From Lachnospiraceae bacterium (GTDB taxonomy: Bacteria; Bacillota; Clostridia; Lachnospirales; Lachnospiraceae): 64,000 bases of DNA. Of the stretch, positions 53,341-61,590 are shown in pieces. The stretch lies in contig JAFQLS010000044.1 of the NCBI GenBank assembly GCA_017396555.1, positions 18,599 through 82,598 of the forward strand, in the 5' to 3' direction. Each line of letters opens with the position of its first letter. Position 1 is the stretch's first letter. Made by a program: the position numbers and the translations under genes. The notes below the pieces were generated by a model. It was not told where the DNA came from, did not search any database, and saw only the letters and a program-made list of their open reading frames with translations.

Positions 53341-54213
53341 TTATTCCTCTACGATAATTTCTGCACCATCATAATTATTTTCGATTAAATATTCTTTGAA
53401 ATATTTTTCAGCATATGAACCTTTCTTAACATATATCTTCCCGTCATGATTACCTTCACTACTCATAAAAGCCGCATCACCTATCAATTTAATGGATGTA
53501 GGGATATAAATTTCAAAAGGACATGTATTTGCAAATGCATATTCTCCTATTTCCTCTACCCCCTCCTCTATTACTACACATTTTATAAGCGTTTCATTAA
53601 ATGCACTTATATCTATTTTTTTTACATTTCCTGGTATTGTAACCTTATCTATATATTCTAACTCAGTTACAATTAAGGAAGAACCTATCTCCGTTACATT
53701 ATCAGGTATAACTATTTCCTTATCATTTGTAAAATATTTCTTTAACACTCCATCAATTATTACATAACCGTTTTCATCCTTTAAGGTCTCATAATATGCA
53801 TCTGTGGTCCAATATTCCTCACTATTATTTATGGCATCTTCCCTATGTTCATACAACTTAACCTGCCTTGCGAAGTCACCCTCATAACCTAACTCCAACC
53901 CATAATCTGTATATTCTAATGTAACTGTTTTATTCAAAAACTCTATTTTGACTCCTTTTACAGTATATTTAGCCAAATTTAATTTTTTGCCAAAATCTTC
54001 TTCCGGCACTCTACTGTACATAGCGCCTTCTCTAAATGTCCATACATACACTTCTCCATACTTGTTACATTCATACCAGTCTCCAACAACTGAATTAACA
54101 ACTCTTGTTGAATTCTCTAATGATGTATTTTCTTGTGAAGGCTTATTATTAGAACAACCTGTTAGTAATGTTAATATGCATATAATGGATACTATAAAAT
54201 GTGTTGTTTTCAT
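53341..54213 (-). CDS. BspA-type leucine-rich-repeat lipoprotein (copy 1)
   Basis: A 290-residue lipoprotein (lipobox LLTGC, about Cys20) with an N-terminal lipocalin-like beta region (VVGDWYECNKYGEVYVWTF), then BspA-type LRR units (EIVIPDNVTEIGSS, KVTIPGNVKKIDISAF, CVVIEEGVEEIGEYAF, EIYIPTSIKLIGDAAF) and a C-terminal YVKKGSYAEKYFKEY motif. Paralogue of the genes at 61591 and 63704. BspA LRRs mediate surface or protein binding. GAGGAG before the ATG. Confidence 0.8.
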   Translation of the reverse strand: MKTTHFIVSIICILTLLTGCSNNKPSQENTSLENSTRVVNSVVGDWYECNKYGEVYVWTFREGAMYSRVPEEDFGKKLNLAKYTVKGVKIEFLNKTVTLEYTDYGLELGYEGDFARQVKLYEHREDAINNSEEYWTTDAYYETLKDENGYVIIDGVLKKYFTNDKEIVIPDNVTEIGSSLIVTELEYIDKVTIPGNVKKIDISAFNETLIKCVVIEEGVEEIGEYAFANTCPFEIYIPTSIKLIGDAAFMSSEGNHDGKIYVKKGSYAEKYFKEYLIENNYDGAEIIVEE

Positions 54214-54233
54214 AATTATCTTCTCCTCGTTCT

Positions 54234-54338
54234 TTACTTAAAAATCGTGTTAACAGGAAACATACAGAAGTTATCTATTGGATTTGCAGATAAACCTTTT
54301 CCATCCGAACCATCAACATATGGTTTTCCTCCTGATTT
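54234..54338 (-). pseudogene. 3' remnant of a propeller-type secreted-protein gene
   Basis: The minus-strand frame reads KSGGKPYVDGSDGKG then LSANPIDNFCMFPVNTIFK and stop. It has no start codon: the frame is closed by a stop at about 54366. The end matches the last residues of the 62518 protein (ALNPIGSFCIFSANQIFK then stop). Like the 62518 gene it lies just upstream of an LRR lipoprotein gene, so it is the broken equivalent of that gene. The rest of the 320-bp stretch between 54214 and 54534 holds this remnant, two short meaningless frames and one copy of the 69-bp repeat. Confidence 0.7.
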
Positions 54339-54479
54339 AATATTAATATTTAATTTGTGTATATTTTATTGATATTCTCCTTAAGTTTTTCAATTTGCTC
54401 ACTAAAGTTATCACCATACTTTATAACTTGTAACATTTTTATGTATTTATCCCTTATATTTGACAACTCATCTTTTTAA

Positions 54480-54548
54480 TATTTCTCCTCATAATAATGA
54501 CAATTTACACTCCCCTCAAAGGTGTCTAAACTTATCATTTTACATTTT
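54480..54548 (-). repeat. 69-bp direct repeat, copy 1
   Basis: Identical over 69 bp to 57470-57538. It contains the last codons and stop of the sensor gene at 54535 and, downstream, a GAGGAG ribosome-binding site that now leads into nothing more than a 12-codon frame. Confidence 0.95.
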
Positions 54549-55344
54549 CTACTATAATCTCATATTCCTCTTCGTCAATCCGAATTCTATGTATATTAGA
54601 TACCTCTTGATTTGGTTCATATTCGATAAATGTAGAAGCATTTTCACTATCTTTATCAGTAGAGCTTGAAATTGCCTTTAGTTTTTGATTCTCAATTACA
54701 TCCTGTTTGATTCCATCCTTATAAACTAAACATATATCATTCTTTATAACCTCTGTCCATGTATCTCCGTCTATTCTTATACAATCATCTGTTATGTATA
54801 CCTTTGATCCATCTATACATTCTACGTACCTTACCACACCGTCTGTATCCTCTAATACATAATCACCGAATAACTCCTTATTCTCATTACTATAAATTTG
54901 CAATTTATTTTCATTATTCGAATCATTATAGGTTTCATCCTTAAATTTAAAAAATACATGCGTTTTCTCACCATCAATACGACTTTCGATATTTGGTTCT
55001 ATTCCTTTAACAGATGACATTTCTTCATAGGAATTAATACCAAAATCTATTCCATCTATATTGCTATTGTAATAATTTTTCGTTACGAATTTATCATTAT
55101 CTTTAGCCGACTCTACTATCAATTCACAGTATCCACTTCTTGTACCTTGGTCAAATATAAGTGACTGTATAGATATTTTGTAGTTTTCTGCTATTATTAT
55201 CTCGTTCTTTTCTTGTGCATTATAAGCGATATACTTTTCTATAGGTCCTATCTCTTTATCGCTATGCTGCATTATAGCTATTATAATGCCTATAATAGAA
55301 ATAACTCCTATAAATAAAATAACTGCGTTTCTTACTCTATTCAT
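54535..55344 (-). CDS. single-span membrane sensor-like protein (paralogue A)
   Basis: A 269-residue protein with one N-terminal transmembrane segment (about 7-28) and an extracellular beta-rich domain. It is paralogous to the 56553 protein and to the C-terminal part of the 57525 protein (shared pattern: YxIxLxxxxYDxGTxxGxxxxxVxxEGKD). The plan resembles DUF4179/DUF5643-type anti-sigma or sporulation sensor proteins. Start at 55344 has GGTGGAG 6 bp upstream. The 3' end is within the 69-bp repeat. Confidence 0.6.
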   Translation of the reverse strand: MNRVRNAVILFIGVISIIGIIIAIMQHSDKEIGPIEKYIAYNAQEKNEIIIAENYKISIQSLIFDQGTRSGYCELIVESAKDNDKFVTKNYYNSNIDGIDFGINSYEEMSSVKGIEPNIESRIDGEKTHVFFKFKDETYNDSNNENKLQIYSNENKELFGDYVLEDTDGVVRYVECIDGSKVYITDDCIRIDGDTWTEVIKNDICLVYKDGIKQDVIENQKLKAISSSTDKDSENASTFIEYEPNQEVSNIHRIRIDEEEYEIIVENVK

Positions 55345-55377
55345 TGAATTCTCCACCCTACTATTCCTCAATTATAT

Positions 55378-56004
55378 TTACCATAAAAATCTATTTAAAA
55401 TTAAATGTGAATTTATGATCAACCCCAAAAGTTCACTTTTTATAGTTTTATACCCTCCTGTTAATAATTCAAGAGTCACTGATACCAAACCTGATTTTCC
55501 TCCTGTGATAGCAGATATAACTATTGATGCTATGTCTGTATCAACTATTGTATGGATATATCTTAAATTAAAAGTCATCTTTTTCATACCTTCTTCTGGT
55601 CTAACATAAAACTTAAAGTTGACTCCCTCATTAACATATCTATTGCTAATATCCTCCATGGTTTTACTTGAATATCCTTCATAGTCATCATGTAAATTTA
55701 TTGCTGCACACAGATAATCTTCCCTAATATTATATTGATTATTTTTAAGATTTTGACTTTCCGGTACATATTTCATTGTTTTTCTATATGCAACATTCTC
55801 AGCTATACGTTCTCCCATATTACTTACATATACTAATTGCTTATTCCAAAAATGAGTAACCTCAACATCATCATAAGGTTCAACTTCATAATATTTACCA
55901 TAATCCCAATCGATATATATCGCATCTAAATTTCTATACTTTGGCATTTTTGTCCAAACTGCTTCAAAATTAACTAAAATATATCTCGAACTCTTTTTTG
56001 CCAT
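55378..56004 (-). pseudogene. C-terminal half of a split secreted-protein gene
   Basis: This frame (208 residues from the first Met) continues in the same reading frame after the TAA that ends the 56017 gene. Its protein, from FEAVWTKMPKYRNLDAIYID to the end, matches the C-terminal part of the 58661 protein (MTWSKMPENRLWDIFSIEWE, later NNQY and EGVxxxxYxxxxE segments). Alone it has no signal peptide and no good ribosome-binding site, so it is probably not made, unless the TAA is read through. Degradation is mild, indicating a recent break. Confidence 0.65.
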
Positions 56005-56016
56005 CCAAATCTTTTT

Positions 56017-56550
56017 TTACATACTAGGAGTCTCTTTATCGTCCATTCCCCCTACAGCATCATACTCTGTTATTGCTGCATATGTCTCTATAGGTTTTAA
56101 TCCTATAGATTCCATGACTTTATCCACCTGTTCATCTGTTAACTCGAGCATTTCTTCCTCTTCAACTACGCACCCCGTTAATTCCTCTTTATCAACAATT
56201 GCATAATAAGATACATATACATCTGTATTATATAAATCATCAATCTTTAAATCTCTTAAATCCTCATCTGTATATAATCCAGCTATTTCATCATCAAAAA
56301 CACCTTGTTCATTCAAATATTTCTCTACTTCTTTTTTTGCAACAGTTGAATGTTTATTAACTTCTCTTTGAATTGTTTTAGTAACATTTTTATATTTTTT
56401 ATGTTTTTTTACAAAAATATTTTTATTAACAGGTTCTTCTTTCTCTATGTGCACATCTGCATATACATCGCATGTAATATCATGTATATATACCATATTA
56501 CCCATAACAATTAATAGAATTGCTACTATAATTTTAAACATTCTCTTCAT
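56017..56550 (-). CDS. N-terminal half of a split secreted protein
   Basis: A 177-residue protein with a signal peptide (about 1-25) and the same N-terminal region as the 58661 protein: EKYLNEQGVFDDEIAGL matches EEYLNSEGFFDEDINCL, and VYVSYYAIVDKE matches VYTEYYAVVDEG, ending in IGLKPIETYA / IGIKPIVVYA and GGMDDK / GGVNDK. Then a TAA cuts the frame. With the following frame it makes one gene of the length of 58661. GAGGAG lies before the ATG, so this half may still be secreted. Confidence 0.7.
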   Translation of the reverse strand: MKRMFKIIVAILLIVMGNMVYIHDITCDVYADVHIEKEEPVNKNIFVKKHKKYKNVTKTIQREVNKHSTVAKKEVEKYLNEQGVFDDEIAGLYTDEDLRDLKIDDLYNTDVYVSYYAIVDKEELTGCVVEEEEMLELTDEQVDKVMESIGLKPIETYAAITEYDAVGGMDDKETPSM

Positions 56551-56552
56551 TC

Positions 56553-57467
56553 TTATTTCTCCTCATATATCTTATTGTAATTCATTTCAACTTTTCCTCT
56601 CTCAGTATCGCTTAGCCTCTTTAAATGACTACCATTCAAATTAACTTCTTTTATATTTTCTATATCTAATTCCTCTTCGAACAATATATAATATGCATAA
56701 ATTCCATTCTGTGAGGATTTGCCATAATATTTATCTATTTTTATCTCATTTTTATCTACTATAATTTCCTTGCTATCATCTTCAAAAACGAGTTCTAAAC
56801 TTTCTATATTATCAACAAGATTAAAATTTATTATTTTTATCGCAAATGGAGAAACATACATATGACTCTTAACTCCATCATTATTTATTTCATACATTTC
56901 AGTACCAACATTATCCTTTAAAATGAATTCATACATTGCATTTTCTTCTTTTTTCCAATCATTTCCATGTGTTTTATAATCGTAAATTAAAATATTGTTA
57001 TTAAATCCCCATACATCACTAATATCGAACTTGTAATATACATACATTACATCCTTTTCCTTTTTATAAATATTTTCACTTGTCATGCTTCCATTTACAT
57101 CAAAAAGGAATCTTCCATTTTCACCAAACACACTGTTAATACCGTAAACTACATTTTCTTCTACCATCTCCTCTCGCATGTCTTTCCCTTCTTTTCTTAC
57201 AGAGAAAATAGCATGTCCATTATATGTAGCACCATCATATAAATACTCCTCTAATGTAATGGTATAATCATCGATTACCACTGATTGTTCTCCGTCTTTC
57301 TGTAATCTAGTCCATATTCCATCTAATTCCTTCCCTTCTCTTGAAAAAAAGTAATTAAATAAATTTTTCTTTGTAATAGCATATGTCGTAACATTTGCAA
57401 CAACAAATATCACCACTAACATGCTAAATAATATAATTAGTATCTTATATTTTTTATCTTTTCTCAT
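56553..57467 (-). CDS. single-span membrane sensor-like protein (paralogue B)
   Basis: A 304-residue protein: N-terminal transmembrane segment (about 7-30) and a large outer domain rich in beta-strands, with YTITLEEYLYDGATYNGHAI and EGKDMREEM, shared with paralogue A and the 57525 protein. Start at 57467 has GAGGAG upstream, provided by the 69-bp repeat. It follows the sigma-fusion gene and ends 3 bp before the 56017 gene. Confidence 0.62.
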   Translation of the reverse strand: MRKDKKYKILIILFSMLVVIFVVANVTTYAITKKNLFNYFFSREGKELDGIWTRLQKDGEQSVVIDDYTITLEEYLYDGATYNGHAIFSVRKEGKDMREEMVEENVVYGINSVFGENGRFLFDVNGSMTSENIYKKEKDVMYVYYKFDISDVWGFNNNILIYDYKTHGNDWKKEENAMYEFILKDNVGTEMYEINNDGVKSHMYVSPFAIKIINFNLVDNIESLELVFEDDSKEIIVDKNEIKIDKYYGKSSQNGIYAYYILFEEELDIENIKEVNLNGSHLKRLSDTERGKVEMNYNKIYEEK

Positions 57468-57469
57468 AT

Positions 57470-57538
57470 TATTTCTCCTCATAATAATGACAATTTACAC
57501 TCCCCTCAAAGGTGTCTAAACTTATCATTTTACATTTT
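57470..57538 (-). repeat. 69-bp direct repeat, copy 2
   Basis: Identical to 54480-54548, 2990 bp apart, same orientation. It covers the 3' end of the sigma-fusion gene, the spacer and the ribosome-binding site of paralogue B. Confidence 0.95.
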
Positions 57539-58649
57539 TTTCTATCTGCTTATCATTTGTTATATCATCACTTACCTCACCAAATTCAAATACTCCAACT
57601 TCCTCCATATTACGCTTGTCCTCAAAAGAAATAGCAAATTTCTCTCCATTTTTTATATCTCCAGCTACTGTTTTAAATGCCACATATAAAGCATCTTTGG
57701 TTGTATAATATTTAATAGAATACATATCCGCAAATGTTTTATAATTTATCAATTTAAGAGCATAGTTCTTATCAGGTCCAAATAACATTTCTGATTCAAT
57801 CTGCTTGGCATCTATATCCTCTAGTCGCATATCTCTTCCTTCGTAAGTGATAACAAAGTAATAATACCCCATTCTCCACTTCTCACTATACCACGACTTT
57901 TCTAGTGTTACATTCATTTTTCCTGCTGTATAGCTTCTTCCATCGTCCTCTGCAATCTCATTGGCTTCAAATTTCTCTCCTGGATCACCATAATTCATTA
58001 CTTCAAATATATTCCAATTATTGTATTTAACATATGTTGCTATACTAGCACCTATAAAAACCACAAATAGAAGTGTAATTATAGTAATAGCTGGTATTAC
58101 ACAGTAGCGTTTAATATTCCTATACAGATATTTTTTTCTAAGAGTATTTTCCCAAACTTCTGTATCTGTTATTAGCACTATATCTTCAAGTAGCTTTTCT
58201 TTGTCCTCATCTATAGCAGGCACATTAACTAATATATTTGATATGTATTCTTCTATATTAGTTACACCTTTATTAGATAAAAGATTCTTTGTTTTGCCAA
58301 TCTGTCTGCTTACTTTTCCATCTTTTCTTTCAAATATAGCTAAAATGTAATCAAATGGCTCGTTTAAATAATATTTCATGTACAAAATGGCATACTGCTG
58401 ATCAGACATAAGCGATTTCTTCCTGCACTGACATTTTTTTACTTTATCAATTATTCTTAAAGTATTTTTAATTAACCATCTTTGATAATTGATTTCTTCG
58501 CGAAAGTTTACATCATTATGGTAGAGCCTTGCAAAAACCCTTTTTACTATATTATCTGTAAGTTCAATATCTTCTGTGCACAAATATGTAATGTGATATA
58601 TTTGTCCGTAATATTTAGTTATTAATTCAATAAAATTCTTTTTTTTCAT
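57525..58649 (-). CDS. ECF sigma-like domain fused to a membrane sensor domain
   Basis: A 374-residue protein. Residues 1-75 (FIELITKYYGQIYHITYLC ... NYQRWLIKNTLRIIDKVKK) resemble sigma region 2, and about 82-135 (SDQQYAILYMKYYLNEPFDY ... KVSRQIGKTKNLL) resemble region 4, with the helix-turn-helix degenerate. A transmembrane segment (about 188-212) follows and then an extracellular domain paralogous to the 54535 and 56553 proteins (TLEKSWYSEKWRMGYYYFV, EGRDMRLED). So a sigma-like and an anti-sigma/sensor module are on one chain. Could be an inactive sigma used as a membrane adaptor. GGGAGA before the ATG. Confidence 0.62.
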   Translation of the reverse strand: MKKKNFIELITKYYGQIYHITYLCTEDIELTDNIVKRVFARLYHNDVNFREEINYQRWLIKNTLRIIDKVKKCQCRKKSLMSDQQYAILYMKYYLNEPFDYILAIFERKDGKVSRQIGKTKNLLSNKGVTNIEEYISNILVNVPAIDEDKEKLLEDIVLITDTEVWENTLRKKYLYRNIKRYCVIPAITIITLLFVVFIGASIATYVKYNNWNIFEVMNYGDPGEKFEANEIAEDDGRSYTAGKMNVTLEKSWYSEKWRMGYYYFVITYEGRDMRLEDIDAKQIESEMLFGPDKNYALKLINYKTFADMYSIKYYTTKDALYVAFKTVAGDIKNGEKFAISFEDKRNMEEVGVFEFGEVSDDITNDKQIEKNVK

Positions 58650-58660
58650 TTTCTATCTCC

Positions 58661-60016
58661 CTACTTAAAATTAACTATCCAATTATTTGTTGATTTACCA
58701 GCATTTGTATATGTATAATATGTTTTTCCATTTACTCCACCTGCCAATGTTAGAACTGTCATAATCGGATTACTTTCTGCTATAGATATTGTTAATGACA
58801 CTATTCTATCTAAACTAATATCCAAATTTAATTTTACTTTTTTTTGGGTATGTTTCCACATCAAATAAACTCTTCCCGTATTATCCCCTTGTTTCTTTAA
58901 ATACATTATTATCTTTACACCTTCATTAGTATAATTTGTATACTTAATTTTACCACTATCATAAGCAACAGATTTATCATCAAGTAAATCCACAACACCT
59001 ACCATCTTATCACTTCTTAAATAATATTGATTATTCTTCAAAGTTACCTCTTTATCATTTCCATATGCTTTACATGTCATATCCTTAGTTATATTATATT
59101 TATATGTGTAGTTATATGGTTCCTTATTCGTACTATTCTTATTTATCCAAAAAGTCTCCGTATCATATATCCTCATAACTTGAGGTGATAAATTCACTCC
59201 TTGTTCCGTCCAGTTTTTTCTCTCACTTGTGCTAGGATATTCGTAAGACATACCTTCCCACTCTATTGAGAAAATATCCCATAAACGATTTTCTGGCATT
59301 TTGCTCCATGTCATAGTCGCAATTATTTGATAATAGTATTTTTTAACATTATCAGCATTATAATAGTAAAACTTACTTTTCACTGCAAATAAAGATTTTT
59401 TAAGATAGCTATAGTTTACCTTATCATTGACTCCTCCTATGGTATATGAATCTGACGCATATACTACTATAGGCTTTATTCCTATTAATTCCAAAAAGTC
59501 TTTCTTTGATTTAGACTCTTTCCTATTCATTCTGTTATGAATTTTTTTGTTTAAATCACTCTTTTTACCATAATATTCCTCTTTTATTAATTCATTTACT
59601 TCATCTGAATTTAATGGAATGAGTTCATCTTCTGTTATGGATGTATTACCTTCATCTACAACAGCATAATACTCTGTATAAACCTCTATATCCTCTTTTT
59701 CTATATCTTTTAAGGATTGTATTTCTTCATCTGTAAGACAATTTATATCTTCATCAAAAAATCCTTCACTATTCAGATATTCTTCCAGTTTAGGACTAAT
59801 TACTCCTGTATTATTAGCAATATCATTACTTATTTTCTTATCAATATATCCATAGTTATCCCTTTCTTCTGAGAAGTGCTTTTCCGTAGCATAATTATTC
59901 TCACTCAGTTCGGTTGCCCTTACTTTCATCATACAAGTATTTGAGCTTGCGATAAAAACCAGCATAGCTACACTTGCTACTCCTATTCTTCTCAATTTGT
60001 TTTTCATCTTGTTCAT
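58661..60016 (-). CDS. large secreted protein of unknown function
   Basis: A 451-residue protein with a signal peptide (about 1-35, ending VRATE). Residues 60-200 are acidic and helical (EEYLNSEGFFDEDINCLTDE ... EVYTEYYAVVDEG), the rest beta-rich (YYQIIATMTWSKMPENRLWD ... RVYLMWKHTQKKVKLNLDIS). It is the intact paralogue of the split gene at 55378-56550. It lies 11 bp upstream of the sigma-fusion gene. Family not recognised; lineage-specific. Confidence 0.68.
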   Translation of the reverse strand: MNKMKNKLRRIGVASVAMLVFIASSNTCMMKVRATELSENNYATEKHFSEERDNYGYIDKKISNDIANNTGVISPKLEEYLNSEGFFDEDINCLTDEEIQSLKDIEKEDIEVYTEYYAVVDEGNTSITEDELIPLNSDEVNELIKEEYYGKKSDLNKKIHNRMNRKESKSKKDFLELIGIKPIVVYASDSYTIGGVNDKVNYSYLKKSLFAVKSKFYYYNADNVKKYYYQIIATMTWSKMPENRLWDIFSIEWEGMSYEYPSTSERKNWTEQGVNLSPQVMRIYDTETFWINKNSTNKEPYNYTYKYNITKDMTCKAYGNDKEVTLKNNQYYLRSDKMVGVVDLLDDKSVAYDSGKIKYTNYTNEGVKIIMYLKKQGDNTGRVYLMWKHTQKKVKLNLDISLDRIVSLTISIAESNPIMTVLTLAGGVNGKTYYTYTNAGKSTNNWIVNFK

Positions 60017-60071
60017 TGTCTTACTCCTTTTAATAATATTTTTTATATAAAGTAATCTCCCTATTATAAGA

Positions 60072-61298
60072 CTACCCTACTAACCTTTTAAAATAAGCAA
60101 ATTTTCCATTTTCATCATTAGGAATCAACCTTGTCTTATATTCAAATGTATAATCAACACCGGCTAATCTAGTTTCCATTATTGACTCCTTGAATACTCT
60201 TTCTATCACATCACACATATCCAAGTCATCCTCATCCACAACTAATATAATATGGAACTCTTCAATATTTTTTTGGATAATTCTAAATTGTCTTATCACA
60301 TTTTCATATATGTAATTAACTGATTCTATCGCTCTTACGAGTGTATACGATGTAACCCTACTTCCATCTGCACACAATATATAATCACTAACTCTGCCAG
60401 AGGTAAGCTCAAACATTTTCCACTCACATCCACAGTCACATTTGCCAGTACATATCTTTCCTATATCTCCTATCCTGTATCTGATAAGTGGCATTGCACT
60501 ATTAGTTCGTGTAGATATATATACCTCACCTTCTGTACCATCCTCAACTCCTTTACCATCTTTTAGGACTTCAACAATAACATTACTTTCCATAATGTGC
60601 ATATTTCCATTCGGGCATTCATAGGCTATTGAATTGAATTCATTTGCTCCATATTGGTTCACAACATTGCATCTAAAATGTCTCTCTACTTCCGCTCTAA
60701 CACTTTCACTTAGTATTTCTCCAGACATTTCTATATACTCGATACTTTCTATTGCTTTCTCATTATATTTATCCATATACTCGCATAGTAATGCTCCGAT
60801 GCTTGGCTGTAATAATAACCATTTGGGTTCAAATTCTTTCATCTTCTTGTACACTCTATGGAGATTCTCATCATCAAGCCTTGATTTACTAAATCCCAAC
60901 TGTGATTTATTCATATATGTATCCTGCTCTTTTCCCATTTCCATCATCGTATAGAAAAAACACATTCTGTCATCAGGACTAATATTGTACATCCTCTTTC
61001 TCATTAACCATAATGGAAGCATTGACTTAACATAGTCTTTATTTTTCCAGAATACATCCATATATTTTCCCGTTGAGCCGGACGTCTTCTTTACTATTAA
61101 TTTATTGCCATATAACAACGGTATACTATCTGCCGCTATAATCGAGTCCTGCTTTACTACCTCTTCCTTAGTTATTGTTGGTAATTCTTTAATTTCAGTA
61201 ATATTATCTAAATTTATATCCAAATCTCCTGTCAATTCCACATACATAGGCACAGAAGAATATGCCCGCTTAATAAATTCCTTATCTGACAAATTCAT
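60072..61298 (-). CDS. PaaK/CapK-like adenylate-forming ligase
   Basis: A 408-residue member of the phenylacetate-CoA ligase / CapK group of ANL enzymes. KKTSGSTGKYMDVFW is the ATP-binding loop, NQYGANEFNSIAYECPNG the A5-like motif with a probable Zn site (with CTGKCDCGCEW), and PLIRYRIGDIG the hinge region. Such enzymes load acids on CoA or on carrier proteins in some natural-product pathways. The start overlaps the ACP gene by 17 bp, so the ACP is the likely acceptor. Substrate unknown. Confidence 0.83.
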   Translation of the reverse strand: MNLSDKEFIKRAYSSVPMYVELTGDLDINLDNITEIKELPTITKEEVVKQDSIIAADSIPLLYGNKLIVKKTSGSTGKYMDVFWKNKDYVKSMLPLWLMRKRMYNISPDDRMCFFYTMMEMGKEQDTYMNKSQLGFSKSRLDDENLHRVYKKMKEFEPKWLLLQPSIGALLCEYMDKYNEKAIESIEYIEMSGEILSESVRAEVERHFRCNVVNQYGANEFNSIAYECPNGNMHIMESNVIVEVLKDGKGVEDGTEGEVYISTRTNSAMPLIRYRIGDIGKICTGKCDCGCEWKMFELTSGRVSDYILCADGSRVTSYTLVRAIESVNYIYENVIRQFRIIQKNIEEFHIILVVDEDDLDMCDVIERVFKESIMETRLAGVDYTFEYKTRLIPNDENGKFAYFKRLVG

Positions 61299-61554
61299 TA
61301 CTATTTCCTTTCACAAGTCTTATTACCAGATTAACTAGGGAATCATACGACTCAAATTCTTCTATCAGTTCATCTAGCCCATCAAAATTTATGTCAAACT
61401 CCTCTTCTATTTCACATATTAAATGTATAAGTCCAATAGAATCATATCCAAGATCATCCACTAATTTCATACCCGATAAGCTGTCTGGATTGTTATCTTC
61501 TATTTCTGCATTTTTAAGCACAAGTTCTCTTATTTTTTTAACTACTTCATCCAT
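61282..61554 (-). CDS. acyl carrier protein
   Basis: A 90-residue acyl/peptidyl carrier protein. LVDDLGYDSIGLIHLICEIE carries the conserved D38-S39, the Ser being the site for the 4'-phosphopantetheine arm; the acidic helix EEEFDI follows. It is not the fatty-acid-synthesis AcpP by context: it lies between an LRR lipoprotein gene and a PaaK-like ligase gene and overlaps the latter. AAAGG before the ATG. Confidence 0.88.
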   Translation of the reverse strand: MDEVVKKIRELVLKNAEIEDNNPDSLSGMKLVDDLGYDSIGLIHLICEIEEEFDINFDGLDELIEEFESYDSLVNLVIRLVKGNSNEFVR

Positions 61555-61590
61555 TTTAATATCCTTTCATCATGTTTCTCTTAAATAGGA

